Assembly (NCBI GenBank): GCA_034670405.1
Contig: JAXDDX010000013.1
Coordinates: 2,911,501-2,975,500 of the forward strand
Source of the DNA: Hoplostethus atlanticus
Lineage: Eukaryota; Chordata; Actinopteri; Trachichthyiformes; Trachichthyidae
Direction of reading: 5' to 3'
Length of the DNA stretch: 64,000 bases
The notes beneath the pieces are model-generated. The model worked only from the letters and a program-made list of their open reading frames with translations. It was not told the DNA's origin and did not search any database. A program made the translations under genes and the position numbers. Numbering within the stretch: position 1 is the first letter of the stretch; the number at the start of each line of letters is the position of its first letter. Shown here piece after piece: positions 34,439-45,958 of the stretch.

Positions 34439-35600
34439 TGAACAGGGTGGTCGTGTTGACGATGTGAATATACAGCAGTGCTTGACCTGCGTCAGAGGGA
34501 GCTGACCCTCCTCTTCTCTCGCCGCCGGTTTATTCCCGTAGAATTCACTTGCCGTCTAACCACTGTCCCATGCCGTCATCCGCTCTGTGTGTGTGTGTGT
34601 GTGTGCACGTGGACCTCCTAAGCCTGTACGCGCATCGTCACCTTGAGTCACCAGCAGGCACATGATATAACCACTTATGAATTTACTTTTTCCACACGCC
34701 GCCCGTAGCACTGCATTAGACTACTTCACTATTGTGCTGTAATTGAATCAGCCAACAGACACACACACACAAACCCAGACCGAGGCCAAGACTCATAAGA
34801 GAGTGCTAATAACTGCCTCCCTCCTCTCTGCATGATAAGAACATTTGTTTTGTTTAGCCGACATGGAGGGAGAGAGAGTAGCACTGATGTGTTTAGTTTG
34901 AGTCAAGGCCAGCCGGTTCTGATGGCGGGATGAAGGCTCTGCTGCACAAACAAATTACTGTCTCTGTTTGTGTCGCTGACGGAGAATAAGAGCAATCTCT
35001 TGCTTCTTTTTTTCCCTCCTGCCATGCTGATTGTGATTCAATTTGATTCATTTGATGCAACCTTGACTGCAGAAGTTGTCTGTGAGGAGTGTGTGCCACA
35101 GTATGTCTAAAACGATGGAAGGACGTGTTAGCCGACGGGCAGTAGCAGCATATACAGTTAGATGTGTTAAGAAATGTCGTAAAAATAATGTAAAACTTGC
35201 AGTAACTAAATCAGAATTACAACACACAAGTCGTGGTAAGCTGAATGTGCTGTTAAAGAGGTCTAACGATCTCCACTTTCACTTCAGAGTTTTCAAAGCA
35301 GCATGACGCGCCCCGAATTGCAGTAATCGCAGAATTGCAACGGAGACAACGTGCAGCAGAAGAGAGGAACAGTGGTTGCAAGTCAAAGCCCCCCTGACAG
35401 GGCACTTACCGGGGTAGTTACTACAGACTCAAAACATTCCCACTGAACTGAATCAACCCCTGTGACACAGTCTTAACGAAAACGGGGCTGCCATTCAGAA
35501 ACCACCGACCGACACAGAAAGACACATTAACCAGACGTAAAGAGCAGAAAAACTGAGCCCGGGGCGATGGGCGATGAGTCTTTCACCCTCCTTCCTTCAT
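34439..35600. other. Non-coding with short tracts
   Basis: TG block at 34586-34604 and AC at 34759-34772. The 76-codon frame 35076-35306 is basic but shows no motif or family I know. Confidence 0.45.
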
Positions 35601-35955
35601 CCAGATGGAAGTCAAACTCCTTCCAGGGCCTCCCCAGTTCAGCATCACTCAACCCTTATGGGAAGTAGATTTCCTCCCTCCTTCATCCCTCAAAAAACTG
35701 GAGGCTTTCCTTCTTGAAGAGAGGTCCAACATCCCACTACACATAGTTCAGCCTGTAATGGCAGCGCCCCCCTTGGGTCAATCAGTGTCATTTTTAAAAT
35801 GCAGAACCCAAACGGTGAGAAGCATCATTTCCCCAAGTTTGATCAAAATCCAATCAGCGGTGTCTGAGATATCTGGTGTAAAGAATGGAGACCAATCGAT
35901 AGCCCCCCCACATTTCATCATGGGGGACAATTACATTGCATTAGCATGTATATGA
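35601..35955 (+). repeat. Possible unknown dispersed repeat with open frame
   Basis: A 116-codon frame begins just after an acceptor-like 'ttccttcatccag'. The segment 'gtttgatcaaaatccaatca' followed by 'gtgtctgagatat' has the style of many dispersed-element tails. No protein family recognised. The frame is more likely fortuitous than a gene. Confidence 0.25.
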
Positions 35956-36494
35956 TGTGATACCACGGTACTGCAACGGACTGCAGCAGTTCTCCATACG
36001 CTCCATAATGACTGACCCCCCTTCACCCCCTTCTCCTCCTCCTCCTCCTCCTCTTTCGTTGAGGTGTTGTGTGTACCCTTCGCCTACCGGTGCCATGTCA
36101 GTCTGCAGATAATCTGAGATGACAGCCATAACCCAGCGCAACCCCCGGTATGTACAGGACGCACCGAGGGAGACGGCACCAAACGAACGGCACGAAAACA
36201 CACACACACACACACATCTCATCCTATCCCATCATTTCCAATCCATCAACAAACAGAAAACAGAAAAATGACAGGTCCTGGAGTGATCAAGCCTCAGCAC
36301 AAACTGCAAATAACCCCTCCCGACCAAGCATGATTGTCAGTCTCTAACCACTCGATAGATTCTCTGGCAGCGTGGCCAGCAGAGCCATCCAGAGCTTTCC
36401 AGGAAACCATTAGGCTCTGCATATTGTTCCTCTTCCTCTTCATCCTTTCCTTTGTCCGCCTGCATTCCCTTTCAAATCTTCCCTCGCTATCTTT
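35956..36494. other. Non-coding
   Basis: (TCC)n-like patch at 36030-36053 and a short AC tract at 36199-36215. No gene seen. Confidence 0.5.
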
Positions 36495-36843
36495 GTGTCT
36501 CTGCACCCGGGTTCAACCCAAACCAAAATGAAGGCCACTGTGGAAAGTAGTGCAAAAATAAGTAGCTGTCAGGTCGTGAATAAACTGAAAATGAAATACG
36601 GCACGTGTCGTTATCGAGTGAATGTGAATATGTTGAGAAAAAAGTGCTTTCGGGGCATTGGGAGTATTGGGAGTATCATTGGTACCAATAGGGAATTGCG
36701 GCAAGACGTTATGTCGCTCTATAGTGAAGCAATTGAGATTTTGGTCAGAATCAATCGGTATGATGGGAAATTATACTTTAAACTGAATTTAGACCATTTA
36801 GATTATGAGATTATGAGGTGAACAACAACTGATTTCTAATAAA
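36495..36843 (+). other. Unassigned 108-codon open frame with polyA signal
   Basis: The frame runs 36495-36821, with an internal ATG at 36528 that would give a 98-residue, basic, cysteine-poor product. AATAAA follows at 36838-36843, 17 bp after the stop. No family, signal peptide or membrane segment recognised. A short gene, a retrocopy fragment or chance are all possible; chance is most likely because the frame is short and unsupported. Confidence 0.2.
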
Positions 36844-38359
36844 AGCCTAGTACCGGCCCCAGATATTGGTCTAACCTATTACACACAGGTAATCTGTAAG
36901 CAAGCAGAGACCCGTCTTGGCTTGTATTGAGCCAGGAGAAAGAATTAGCGGCGGGTAATGCCACCGAGGGTAGAACTGGAGGACGCGCTGACAATTCGCC
37001 AATCTCTCCACATCAAGTGGCCAGACGTTTAGCCAGACAATCCTCCGCTGGCAATCATCCACCCCTGCCACCATGAGCAACTGAGCTCCAGGGTCGCTGT
37101 TCTGGAGCTGACCCTGACCTCTGACCTCCCCGAAGGCAGCCAGGGAAAGGATAATTTCCCTACAGGGCTCAGTAAAGCATCACATTGTTATTAACTGCGT
37201 TTCCACGTATAGGTTTCAGAGTAGAACAGAGGGAAAACCAATCAAAAGACAATACAAAGTTGAGCATGTGCTCTGTGGGCCCCAACATCCATCGTCCTCA
37301 TGGATTCATTCTCTGGATTGTTTTGGTATTACTTTGGCGTGAATTGAACCGTTCCAGTGAGATCCGGCGGGACGTCGTTTCGCTTTTGACGGGAGAAACA
37401 AGTGAGGGAATCTCTCTCTAAAAACGCTGCAACACTTTGAGTTGTCGTCCTTTTTGTGGAGAACTCTCATTGCAGTTTCGGTTTGAAAGTCGGTAAAAGA
37501 GCGAAATAAACATTTGATTTGTGGCCGTGTCCTGTTGTACGTCTTCACTGTTAATATTTCGTCACATGAAACCTTAAACCCTGGAACTGTTGGATACTGT
37601 TCAAGTGATGGTGGTATGATACTGGACTTTTAATGTACAACGTTCAAACGATGAGCAAGGTGCTGCAACTTCCAACCAACTGAACCTGACTTGGCCGTGA
37701 AATGATAATAAGAATCCACAAAGTCAAAACATCTGTAATTTCCTCTTCCTGGTTACTGCCTCTCACACACATTTACACAGACCATGTCACTCTTTTCTGT
37801 CACTCTTTACACTCTTATCCCCTATCCTCTCATTTTGCAGGTCCCACAGTTTTTAAGAGGCAAACCTCGATGAAATGATGATTATCTTGCTTCTTAAAAG
37901 AAAGCATCCCTTGTCTCTTTCTCTTTTTTACATCCCTCGCTCGCCGTGTCTTCCACCCTGCCATTACCTCGGCCTCCCTCTTCTGTCTCTCACCCACTGC
38001 CTCCCTCCCTCCAGCTCCCTTCCTCTGAGCATTAGATGAGTGCGATGGTCTAATTGCTTTCTTCAGGGAAAGAATTAGCATGAACTGTCCTGAGTGCTCT
38101 GGTGTAATGCATAAAGAACAGGCATGTGGGGGGGGGGGGGGCAGTCAGGGACACACATCCTCCATTAGCCAGTCACACTGTATGGGTGAACAAGCAGAAG
38201 CTGCATGTCGTCGGTCATACCTAAAAGGGGACTTACATGTTGTTGGTCATACTTAATGGATGACACACCAGATTCTGCATGTTTTTGATGCTATTTTTCA
38301 CCTCCTGTAACTCTAAGAGGCTCTACATTGTCGGTGATGTAAGAGGTACTCACCAAGAG

Positions 38360-38361
<2 letters not shown>
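36844..38361. other. Non-coding
   Basis: Unique sequence with a G13 run near 38128-38140 and imperfect repeats of 'ggtcatactta' around 38213-38260. An acceptor-like site at 37841 leads into frames that all stop within 40 nt. Confidence 0.5.

Positions 38362-38398
<37 letters not shown>
38362..38398. repeat. (GT)n microsatellite
   Basis: 37 bp of uninterrupted GT. Confidence 0.95.
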
Positions 38399-38400
<2 letters not shown>

Positions 38401-38614
38401 CAGCACGCAGGACACTAGTGGTCCAAAGAGCACAGTGCTGTTTGTTTTTAATAACATGCCAGAACAGAGGGATGAGCTGGGTTGAGGGAGGGATGGTGCA
38501 GGGTAAATAGGGGGTACACTGGTCCTACCAATATAGTGACTGGTGACACCGGCTCCCTGGCGTTACACTCCTATACAGATGGCAGCCGTGAGAAAACATT
38601 ACATTTTTCCACTT

Positions 38615-38779
38615 CTTCTGTAGATGAGGGTGTCCTGCTGGGCGACAAGCCGCGTCCTCGTGATATCCCGGGTTGGGGTTTGACCTATGACCTTTGCTCC
38701 TTCTCCCATCTTTCTTGTCACTCCCTATGGCATGCAGCCAAGTGAAGCAGAAATACCTTAAATAAAAATAAAATAAAAT
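38615..38779 (+). mobile_element. SINE2-like (tRNA-derived) remnant
   Basis: A box-B-like 'gggtttgacc' (38676) is followed by 'tatgacctttgctcc', a C/T-rich stretch and an A-rich tail of 'aaataaaaataaaat' type. This order matches the 3' body of teleost tRNA-derived SINEs ('gacctttgctgcatgtc..' then C/T-rich then A-rich tail). Box A is not clear. No target duplication identified. Confidence 0.4.
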
Positions 38780-39101
38780 CTGAGGATGGCGCAACATCTG
38801 CACCATGGTTGTTAGCAAAGTATTTTTTTTTTAATTCAGTAATGCGTTCAAATTTGTAATATCTGTGTCATTTGTCATTTATACTTGTATTATTTCACCC
38901 ATTTTAAGAATGGATTGGCTCCTTTGTGCTGTAGGTCAATCCTCCATCATTCACAGGGACTCGTACCCGGGGACACATTAAAGTAGAAAGCAGCTCATAT
39001 ACAATAAACCAATTTTCTCAGCGATGGTTGCATGTTTCTGCAGGCATTACAATGCTGTCAAAATTACTTAAGGTAAATATTCTACACAACTTTAAATCTC
39101 A
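38780..39101. other. Non-coding, AT-rich
   Basis: No gene or shared repeat seen. Confidence 0.5.
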
Positions 39102-39162
39102 AACAGTTACCTCTTACTGCCATTTGGGGCCGCCAACGTGCAAAATCGAGTGCAGCTATTAA
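39102..39162 (+). mobile_element. MITE right-end fragment (TTAA-type family)
   Basis: 'acagttacctcttactgcca' with 'tttggggccgccaacgtgc' and 'tgcagctatta' match the last 60 bp of 21558-21939. The rest of the element is absent or beyond recognition. Confidence 0.6.
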
Positions 39163-39639
39163 AAAAAACATAAATTTTTGTCAGTTTAAGCTAAAGTGGC
39201 GAAGAAAACCTATGCTATTATCCTACATTGTGGCCGAGTGGGAACGCTTGTAGTCCTGTGCATGCAAGTCTCTGCACATGTGTGTGTGTGTATATTTGTG
39301 CTTCGGAGGCTCGGTGTTGCTTGGTTGTTGTTGAGCAGAGCCCAGGTCCAATTGTGCAGACATGAGACTTTGATTAATATTGTTGATGAGTGCTGCCAGC
39401 AGGGGTGAAGACACAGAGAGGAAGAACTGTCAGACAAACACCCAGGTAACATCCTTCATTCCCCCCCGCCTCCTCACTTCCTCACCTCCTCTCTCCCTGT
39501 ACTAATACTCTGAACTCACAGGAAAGGATTCAGTGCCCCACTGGCTCGCTGTTGATTACACCATTGTCTGCTGAGTCTGCTGCAAGTCTGCCGCTGCTCA
39601 ATATAGAATTTACCTTGAAGGGTTTGAGCAAAGGCAGTT
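39163..39639. other. Non-coding
   Basis: Unique sequence; short TG block near 39279-39290. Confidence 0.5.
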
Positions 39640-40480
39640 CATTTCACAGCTAAGGTTGACTATAAAGAAATGCCGTCAGTCAACAGGTTGGCGGGAAAAG
39701 CATTTGACGGACGGTAACGCGCAGGAGACGACAATTTCAACGTCAACCCTAAACGAGCACAAAAGTTTCACAATATGATTTTATAGCTTTGCAGTTGCGT
39801 CACACGTCTCCTAGCAACCACTCCGTCCTCGTGGAGGTCCAGTGGAGAACCGGCTGTGCACAAATGGCTAAATATATAACAACCAGGCTGGGAAAAAGAG
39901 GGATATCTGAAAAGGATAGTTGTGCTGTGGGTGTAGGTCCAATCAATAATGTTATGAGTGAAAGTGAACAGTGCGATCAGGTAGATTTGTTTCAATATGT
40001 AGGTTACTGTGACTCAGTAAACTGTCTTGTCTTTTTCCCTAGTCTCTACTCCAAAACACTCTGACTTGTAGCTTGAGAAGAGTCAGCTCTGTTAACATGA
40101 ACACACTATTAGCTAGCTAACTAGCCAGCAGGCCAATTTAGTTCATGTTAACATGTGACTACTAGCCACTGCTAACGCTAGCTTCTACTAGCTACGTTAG
40201 CTAGTGTGCTAATTAGATGTGTCAACAACAAGACAGCGATGGTTAGCTGACAAGACACAATGGCTACTAGCTACCAAGCTAACGTTAAATAAACACAAAA
40301 TCGATAAGCGGCAAAACGATCAGTTCCCAGTCGAAAACAGCACAGGAACGACCCACGCCTTTTGAATTCTGTGGCGACGGCCAAGTCGTACATTTAGAAA
40401 ACACAATGGGGTTCGCAGCCACTGTTGCCCAGGAGCTGAGGACCTCCAACATGGCCGCCAGTGCCATCACCTAAAAGCCT
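39640..40480. promoter_or_regulatory. Promoter-like segment, uncertain
   Basis: Contains an E2F-type core 'ttggcgggaaaa' (39688), several CpGs, an X-box-like 'gtctcctagcaacc' (39807, RFX-type), repeated 'agctagctaactagc'/'gctaacgctagc' blocks (40110-40280) and minus-strand 'gcggccatgttgg' (Kozak-like ATG region) near 40450. Frames at 39789-40064 (plus) and 40285-40470 (minus) match no family. Could be a gene promoter or a repeat that carries such motifs. Not resolved. Confidence 0.25.
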
Positions 40481-40559
40481 CTAGGGCCCAGTAAGGTGAC
40501 TACAGATGTTGGCTGGGTTATGCAGCATACCATGTATGCTTACTGGTGTGCTACACATT

Positions 40560-41097
40560 TAATCACAATCAGAATGACTTTATTAATATGGATACGATAA
40601 AGCGCCTGATAATACCTGATTGCCGGTTTTACTCAGAGTCACACTGCTGTATAATAATGTTATTGATTGTAATTCCTTTTAATATGACACAGAGGGCTTC
40701 CCATTAGAGAGCGATTCAGAGGGATTTGTGTGTGTGTGTGTGCGTGCATGATCATATATGTGTATGTGTGTGTGTGTGTGTGTGTGTGCGTGTAGCATAG
40801 CTATCTCTGTCGGCCTCTTGCCTGTGTGCGCTTAGTAGTCTTATCATATAATTAAGTGGCATTTAATCTACTGTTCTTAAACCCAGTGAGTGCCTCCACA
40901 AACTGGAGACAGGGGCTTTACAGTATATAATCAGTTAAATTGTCAGTGGATATTAACATTATGTGTTTTCTTTATTATGTTTCAAATTTCATTAAATGGC
41001 AATATCTGAGCTCCAATAATTAAGCAAATATTGGCCTAGAGATCCTGGAACGCCGGCGTTTATGACACCCAATAAAAACATTATTAAAGGGATGATT
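40560..41097. promoter_or_regulatory. Candidate conserved non-coding elements flanking a TG tract
   Basis: Two complex AT-core-rich blocks, 40570-40715 ('gactttattaatatgg', 'gttattgattgtaattcc') and 40825-41097 ('atataattaagtggc', 'aataattaagcaaat', 'cccaataaaaac'), separated by an interrupted TG microsatellite at 40731-40790. No coding frames. Regulatory role inferred. Confidence 0.4.
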
Positions 41098-41760
41098 CTT
41101 GTTGAAAGAAGGTAAACATGGAGCCGTGTCACGTCGCTCTCAGACGGCATATGAGCAAGTACAGAGGGATCAAGGAAGAGGAGAGGAGGAGGACGACGGG
41201 GAAGGGATGGGAAGAGGACAGATTGCGTTTGACAGACAGATAAAGGGAGGAGAGAATAGGCATGATGAGGACGGTTGTAGAGGGAAGAAAGGTCATTGAT
41301 GAATGGATGAGAAAGGGATGGAAAGAAAAGAGGGATGAGGGCAGTGATGATTGGATGATGACAGGCTCGGGTGGATAGCAGTGATTGGAGGGAAGAAGGG
41401 ATAGGCGCACAGGGTTGCAGGGAGAAGAGAGGCGAGAAGGAGGGGAAGAAAGTGGCGACACAAGCAAGGAGGGAGGAAAGAAGGAAGGGTGAGACGGAGG
41501 TGTGAGAAGGCAGCAACAGCGGCAGAGGAAGAAAGGGAGGACCCAAACCCGAGCGAGATGAAGAGGATTAAGGGATTGCACACATCAAGGGGGGAAAAAG
41601 ATGTGTGGGGGAGGAAGAATGAGCGATTGAAGATGGGGAGGGGAAGAGGGAGGCAGCGAACGAGGGGAAGGGGGAGGGAACGACAGAACCGCCGTGAAGA
41701 TGTAAAGCAAACGGAGGAGGCGGCGGCTGGAGAGGGAAGAGGCCTGGTAAACCTAGATAG
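41098..41760 (+). repeat. Long purine-rich (GA) strand-biased tract
   Basis: About 660 bp in which the plus strand is overwhelmingly A and G with no fixed unit ('gggagga', 'gaagga', 'gagg' motifs). The 184-, 150- and 96-codon minus-strand frames here are S/L/P-rich products of the pyrimidine strand, not genes. Confidence 0.75.
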
Positions 41761-42184
41761 CGCGGCGGGGATGGCGGCGGAAGACGTGGAGTTGAGGTCT
41801 TGAAGACTTCCTGGGTATCTCAGGTTTAACTCTCCCTATAGGTGCTTGAAGATTGCCCCCTGAGGGACCAATCCCACCCACATTATGTGAAGAGATCCAC
41901 ACAGGTCTCCCCCCACAGACGCAGGCCAATGGATCATGCTTGGCTAGCTCCCTCTCTGGCAGACCTATATAGGAGGATGGCAGCGCCGCACAAGCCAATT
42001 AGAGGAGCTCCGAGCCAGTTTTTAGTGCGAGATAAAGCAGAGCTCTGCCTCTGCTGGCAGATTGGGTGATGGATCACAGATGACACGCACACACACACAC
42101 ACACACACATCACACCCAACATGAAGTGAGAGGGCTAGCGAGTCTCCATCTGGACTGTCCACAGCTATCTCTCATCTTCCCTCC
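41761..42184. other. Non-coding
   Basis: Complex sequence at 41800-42065 (weak enhancer-like look, 'agccaattagagg'), then an AC tract at 42091-42109. Confidence 0.35.
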
Positions 42185-42210
42185 TCTCTCTCTCTCTCTC
42201 TCTCTCTCTT
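42185..42210. repeat. (CT)n microsatellite
   Basis: 26 bp of CT. Confidence 0.9.
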
Positions 42211-43429
42211 CATTTTTCATTTTTATCCATGCACACTGGGATGTACGCGCTCTCCGTCCAAATTTGGCTCAAGCTTTGCCTCGACTCCCTCTTTAATAAA
42301 ACCGAAGCTGCACCCGCGGACGGAGAGGACGGATGGACGGACGGACGGACGGGCGGCTGGGCGTGTGAGACATCGGCGGGCTTTAATATGTGCTCTTCCT
42401 CTCATATCCTTGCTTGTTTTAATATGAATAGCTACTTGTGGAAGGGAATGAATTCGCAGCTCCGGCGTTATTGGCTGCTGCGTTGAGTGGCAGCCTCTAT
42501 ATGTGCGAGAGCAGCTTTGTAGAGGATATAATAATAAACCCCGGTTTGAGTGGTGGCAAATAAAAACAACAGGGGAAAGAAGTACATCATATCATAACCT
42601 GATTCCTTTGAAATTATTCCCCCCTCCTCTTCCTCTCCTTTGAGCATTTTTGCATTCTCCCTGATTCTTCTCCACTCTCTCATCCTTGTCCTCCTCCTCC
42701 TTATTTCTTCCCTCACTCATCCTAACAAGTGCACTTTTTCATCACATGCTATAACCCTGTGAGGATGCCTCTCCTCACCCCAGGGGGAGTCAGAGAATAC
42801 TTTCGCCTCGCTTTTTTTCTGCATTTCTTCCTCCTCCTCTTCCTCTACAGGTGCTGTTTCTATACTCAATCTCCATCTTCCTCAACCGTTGCTCTGTCGG
42901 TGTAGCGCTTTCCATACCCGCGATTTTCCTAAGTCGGAGCACTTCCATGACCCAAAAAATACTATTCCTTCCTGGTTTGTCGGTGTTGTTTTTGTGGTGA
43001 ACCGTCTAGTTTCCACTGCAGCTGGACTGGAAACATAATATATATATGAAACGACAGATTCTGCTCTATTCCTGTAAGTGACCCATTTCTTAAATTCTTA
43101 CATTCCCTTACTTTCCCTGTCTGACATTCCTGAAATTGCATGACCAGTGGCAACCAAATTGGATCTTGTAGCCCAGAATTTTATTTGAAAGCCATATATA
43201 TTTAAAAGAAATCACATCAGGGGAGGATTCAGGACTAATGTTCCCTCTAAGATGACAAGTTATCACCAAATAACTGGATCTTGTCAGTCATCAACTTTGT
43301 CCACAGAAATGTAGTGGATATACGTCAGGGTGGACATTTTTGTTGTAGGTGATATTTGACGCTGATTCGATTTCTCCTCAGCTTTGGATTAAACGTGAAG
43401 TGACGCCCCTTCAAAGTCTCCCAGTTTGT
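42211..43429. other. Non-coding
   Basis: A (GGAC)n-like patch at 42330-42352. A strong acceptor-like site at 42840 opens a 45-codon hydrophobic frame, but it has no donor or family support. Confidence 0.45.
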
Positions 43430-43920
43430 GACGAACGGCAGGTATCCATGCAGAGGCGTCGTTGTCGAAAATGGATCAACATCGAGCCCCGCGATGGATC
43501 ATTTTGCTCGTCACCGGGCCCCCGATGGCTTCATAACGTAAGAAAGGGCGCGGTGCATTTTACACATCTTAAGGCTTTAATTAAAGCAGCGACTTCGCCG
43601 GGGGACACACAAAGGGCTGCTCACATCGTCACGCCCACACACACACACACACACACACCTACACACACGCACAATAATTGGGCCTACATCTCGTGAATCT
43701 GGGTCACAGGAACGCGGAGCACGGGCGTCCTTTGATGTGTCATTTGGCTTCGCGGTTTCCTCGACTGCGACGCTATTCAGGAAGGAAACTCGGGTTGGCC
43801 ACGTCACACCGGGAGGATAACTCGGCACGAGCATAATGCCGACGCTCGTTATCGGTTCGCACAGGATTCTGCGTTTAGGAAGGGGAAAGGATCTGTCCAA
43901 ACGTCTGCGCTGCTTTATTG
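43430..43920. promoter_or_regulatory. CpG-rich segment, possible unmethylated regulatory region
   Basis: A hand count gives roughly 41 CpGs in about 480 bp, clearly above the surrounding AT-rich sequence, interrupted by a CA microsatellite (43636-43658). Contains 'ctttaattaaagc' (palindromic AT core). No conserved frame. Could be a CpG island or a CpG-rich enhancer. Confidence 0.4.
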
Positions 43921-44015
43921 TTGTTCATCGAGATTCATTAAGTAATGCTAACGTTTTTCATTCTTGTCTTATCCACTGTAATCAGCAACATTTTGAACCA
44001 TCAAGGTTCTGATTA

Positions 44016-44017
<2 letters not shown>

Positions 44018-44051
<34 letters not shown>
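44018..44051. repeat. (AC)n microsatellite
   Basis: 34 bp of uninterrupted AC. Confidence 0.95.
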
Positions 44052-44053
<2 letters not shown>

Positions 44054-44149
44054 ATACCAGATTTGTCTCATCTCTGCTCCCTTCTTCGCCATGTAATCAA
44101 ACATCTTCATTCATAATTGAAGTGTGCGACGGTGGGGGGAAAAAAAGAT

Positions 44150-44340
44150 GAGGTAATTGGAGGCGAAGTCTATCGGGTTTCGTTCGTTTTTGGAGTGCGA
44201 GTCCCACGGAACGGAGCTGGCTGGCGTTTCCCGGCTCCGGGACAAACGGCGGCGAGGAGACGGCAGATGAACACATCCGACTCAACGGTATTGTAACTCC
44301 CTGCTCCAAGCCATCGTCTCCTCCATTAAACAGACTCCGA
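44150..44340. promoter_or_regulatory. CpG-rich patch
   Basis: About 18 CpGs in 180 bp by hand count, including 'gctccgggacaaacggcgg'. Adjacent to the AT-core-rich candidate element at 44373. Confidence 0.35.
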
Positions 44341-44353
44341 TGAATATGGGGAA

Positions 44354-44372
44354 TTTTTTTTTTTTTTTTTTT
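44354..44372. repeat. Poly-T run
   Basis: 19 T residues. Could be the tail of an old minus-strand retro-insertion, but no body is recognisable. Confidence 0.9.
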
Positions 44373-44665
44373 GACGATGAGTGGAGGTTGGGATCGGAAA
44401 TGAATTGGTATTATTCCGGAATCAATCATGTAAACACTCATAATTGCCAATTTAATTGCTAACAGAAGAGGAGACATTTTAAAAAACATTAACTCAAGTG
44501 TCTGAATTATTACGACTTTGCCCTGTCGCATCAAATTAGTTTAATGACTTTTTTTGAGGAGGGAATCTATTTTTTCATGTATTAAATCATGCCATCTCCC
44601 TGTTTAATGTCATTTATATGGTGATTTGGGTTTTATTAGTGGAAGAGAGCGAATCTATTACGAGG
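44373..44665. promoter_or_regulatory. Candidate conserved non-coding element
   Basis: About 290 bp with many AT-core sites ('cactcataattgcc', 'aatttaattgctaac', 'aaattagtttaatgac', 'attaaatcatgcc') and no coding frame. One of the more enhancer-like blocks. Confidence 0.4.
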
Positions 44666-45736
44666 GTAGGGGGCCCCCCATCAGCCGAAAGCTAGCCCCG
44701 TCTATACAGCAGCCTGGAGAAGCTTCACAAGATGGTACGTCTCCAACCAGGACAAGCTGGTGTAGTTCACACACACACACACACACACACACCGTCAGAG
44801 ATGGAGAAGATACTGTTGCTTTATCCCCCCCTCTGGCCTGCTCTCAGCCCATGATGGCAACTTAACCACCCACTGTATCTGCCGCTGAGCCAAAACCGCA
44901 AAGCAATAATGCTGATATCCAAGGTTAAAGGTGCAGGATTTTGACAGGCTATGTCATCATTATCGGCCTGTTTCAGTGTGTGGGGAAGAAATAAAGGCGG
45001 CTCAACGTATTTTCTTTAACAAATCCTCGGCTGAGGCGCAGCAAGCGTTTCAGTGTCTGAAACTCTCCCTGTGATATAGGGTGTTAGCTTTAGGTTTTCA
45101 TCTAAATCTGCCTAAAGGGCAGAAATACGGCGCATTTTTTTTTGCTGCAAGTCAAAACCTGCAATCCTAATATAGCCGGGGGAAACTGTGTCTACCATAA
45201 TCAGGCGCTGGCACCATAAGTCCCTGGAATCTGAAATGCGTTTCACCTCTCTCCTCAGCCACGAGATTCATTTCGGAAATACAACTCTAAAGAGAGCAAA
45301 GGGTTGCGGGGGAGAAAAAAGCACCCATCACTCCGAGGCTCTATCAAATCCATCTGCCGAGGTGTATTATTTGAGACATACTCCTTATCCTCTCTTTTCA
45401 AGTGCGCCTCTTTGCATTTTTTTTTGCATGACCGGGTTGTCAAAGGATCAAAGCGCCGGCGGAGCAGCAAACCGGGGACTGTTTAACATCTTAACAGGTA
45501 GAGAAAAGGATATCTCGCCTGGCGTAAGGCTTGTCTGATGAGGCAGAATAGGCTGCTGTGTGTGAGGAGAGAGGAAACCCAGTGATATCTGATAGCGGAG
45601 AGCAGAGATACTGTGGACTATACAATTTGTAAAGGTGCTTCGTGTACCAATTTAACATCAATCAATTACTACTAGATTCACTTTGAGACATTAGTACAGT
45701 TGCCATGAACAAACGAGACTGGACTGGGTCAAATCT
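44666..45736. other. Non-coding with an (AC)n tract
   Basis: (AC)n at 44769-44792; the 116-codon frame at 45188-45538 has no motif. No gene seen. Confidence 0.5.
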
Positions 45737-45958
45737 GCTAGATAACTTTAGCATCAGATTTGGCGGGAAATGTGCTAGATAACATTAGCATCAGATTTGG
45801 CGGGAAATGTGCTAGATAACGTTAGCATCAGATTTGGCGGGAAATGTGCTAGATAACATTAGCATCAGATTTGGCGGGAAATGTGCTAGATAACGTTAGC
45901 ATCAGATTAGGCGGGAAATGTGCTCGATAACGTTAGCATCAGATTTGGCGGGAAATCT
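45737..45958 (+). repeat. Six-copy 37-bp minisatellite carrying E2F-type sites
   Basis: Six head-to-tail units of exactly 37 bp, starting 'gctagataac' and containing 'ttagcatcagatttggcggg'. Units differ at a few positions: position 11 is t, a, g, a, g, g, copy 5 has a T-to-A change, and copy 6 has three further changes. Five copies contain the exact 12-mer TTTGGCGGGAAA, a strong match to the established E2F/DP consensus. No spacers, so not CRISPR-like. Confidence 0.92.

Noticed and set aside
40992..41581. Minus-strand frames of 184 and 150 codons
   Set aside because: They read the pyrimidine strand of a purine-rich tract; S/L/P-rich composition only.
42840..42998. 45-codon hydrophobic frame after a strong acceptor
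   Set aside because: No donor, no family match, and the pyrimidine tract is part of a general C/T-rich region.
45737..45958. CRISPR-like array
   Set aside because: Units are contiguous with no variable spacers and the genome is eukaryotic; it is a minisatellite.
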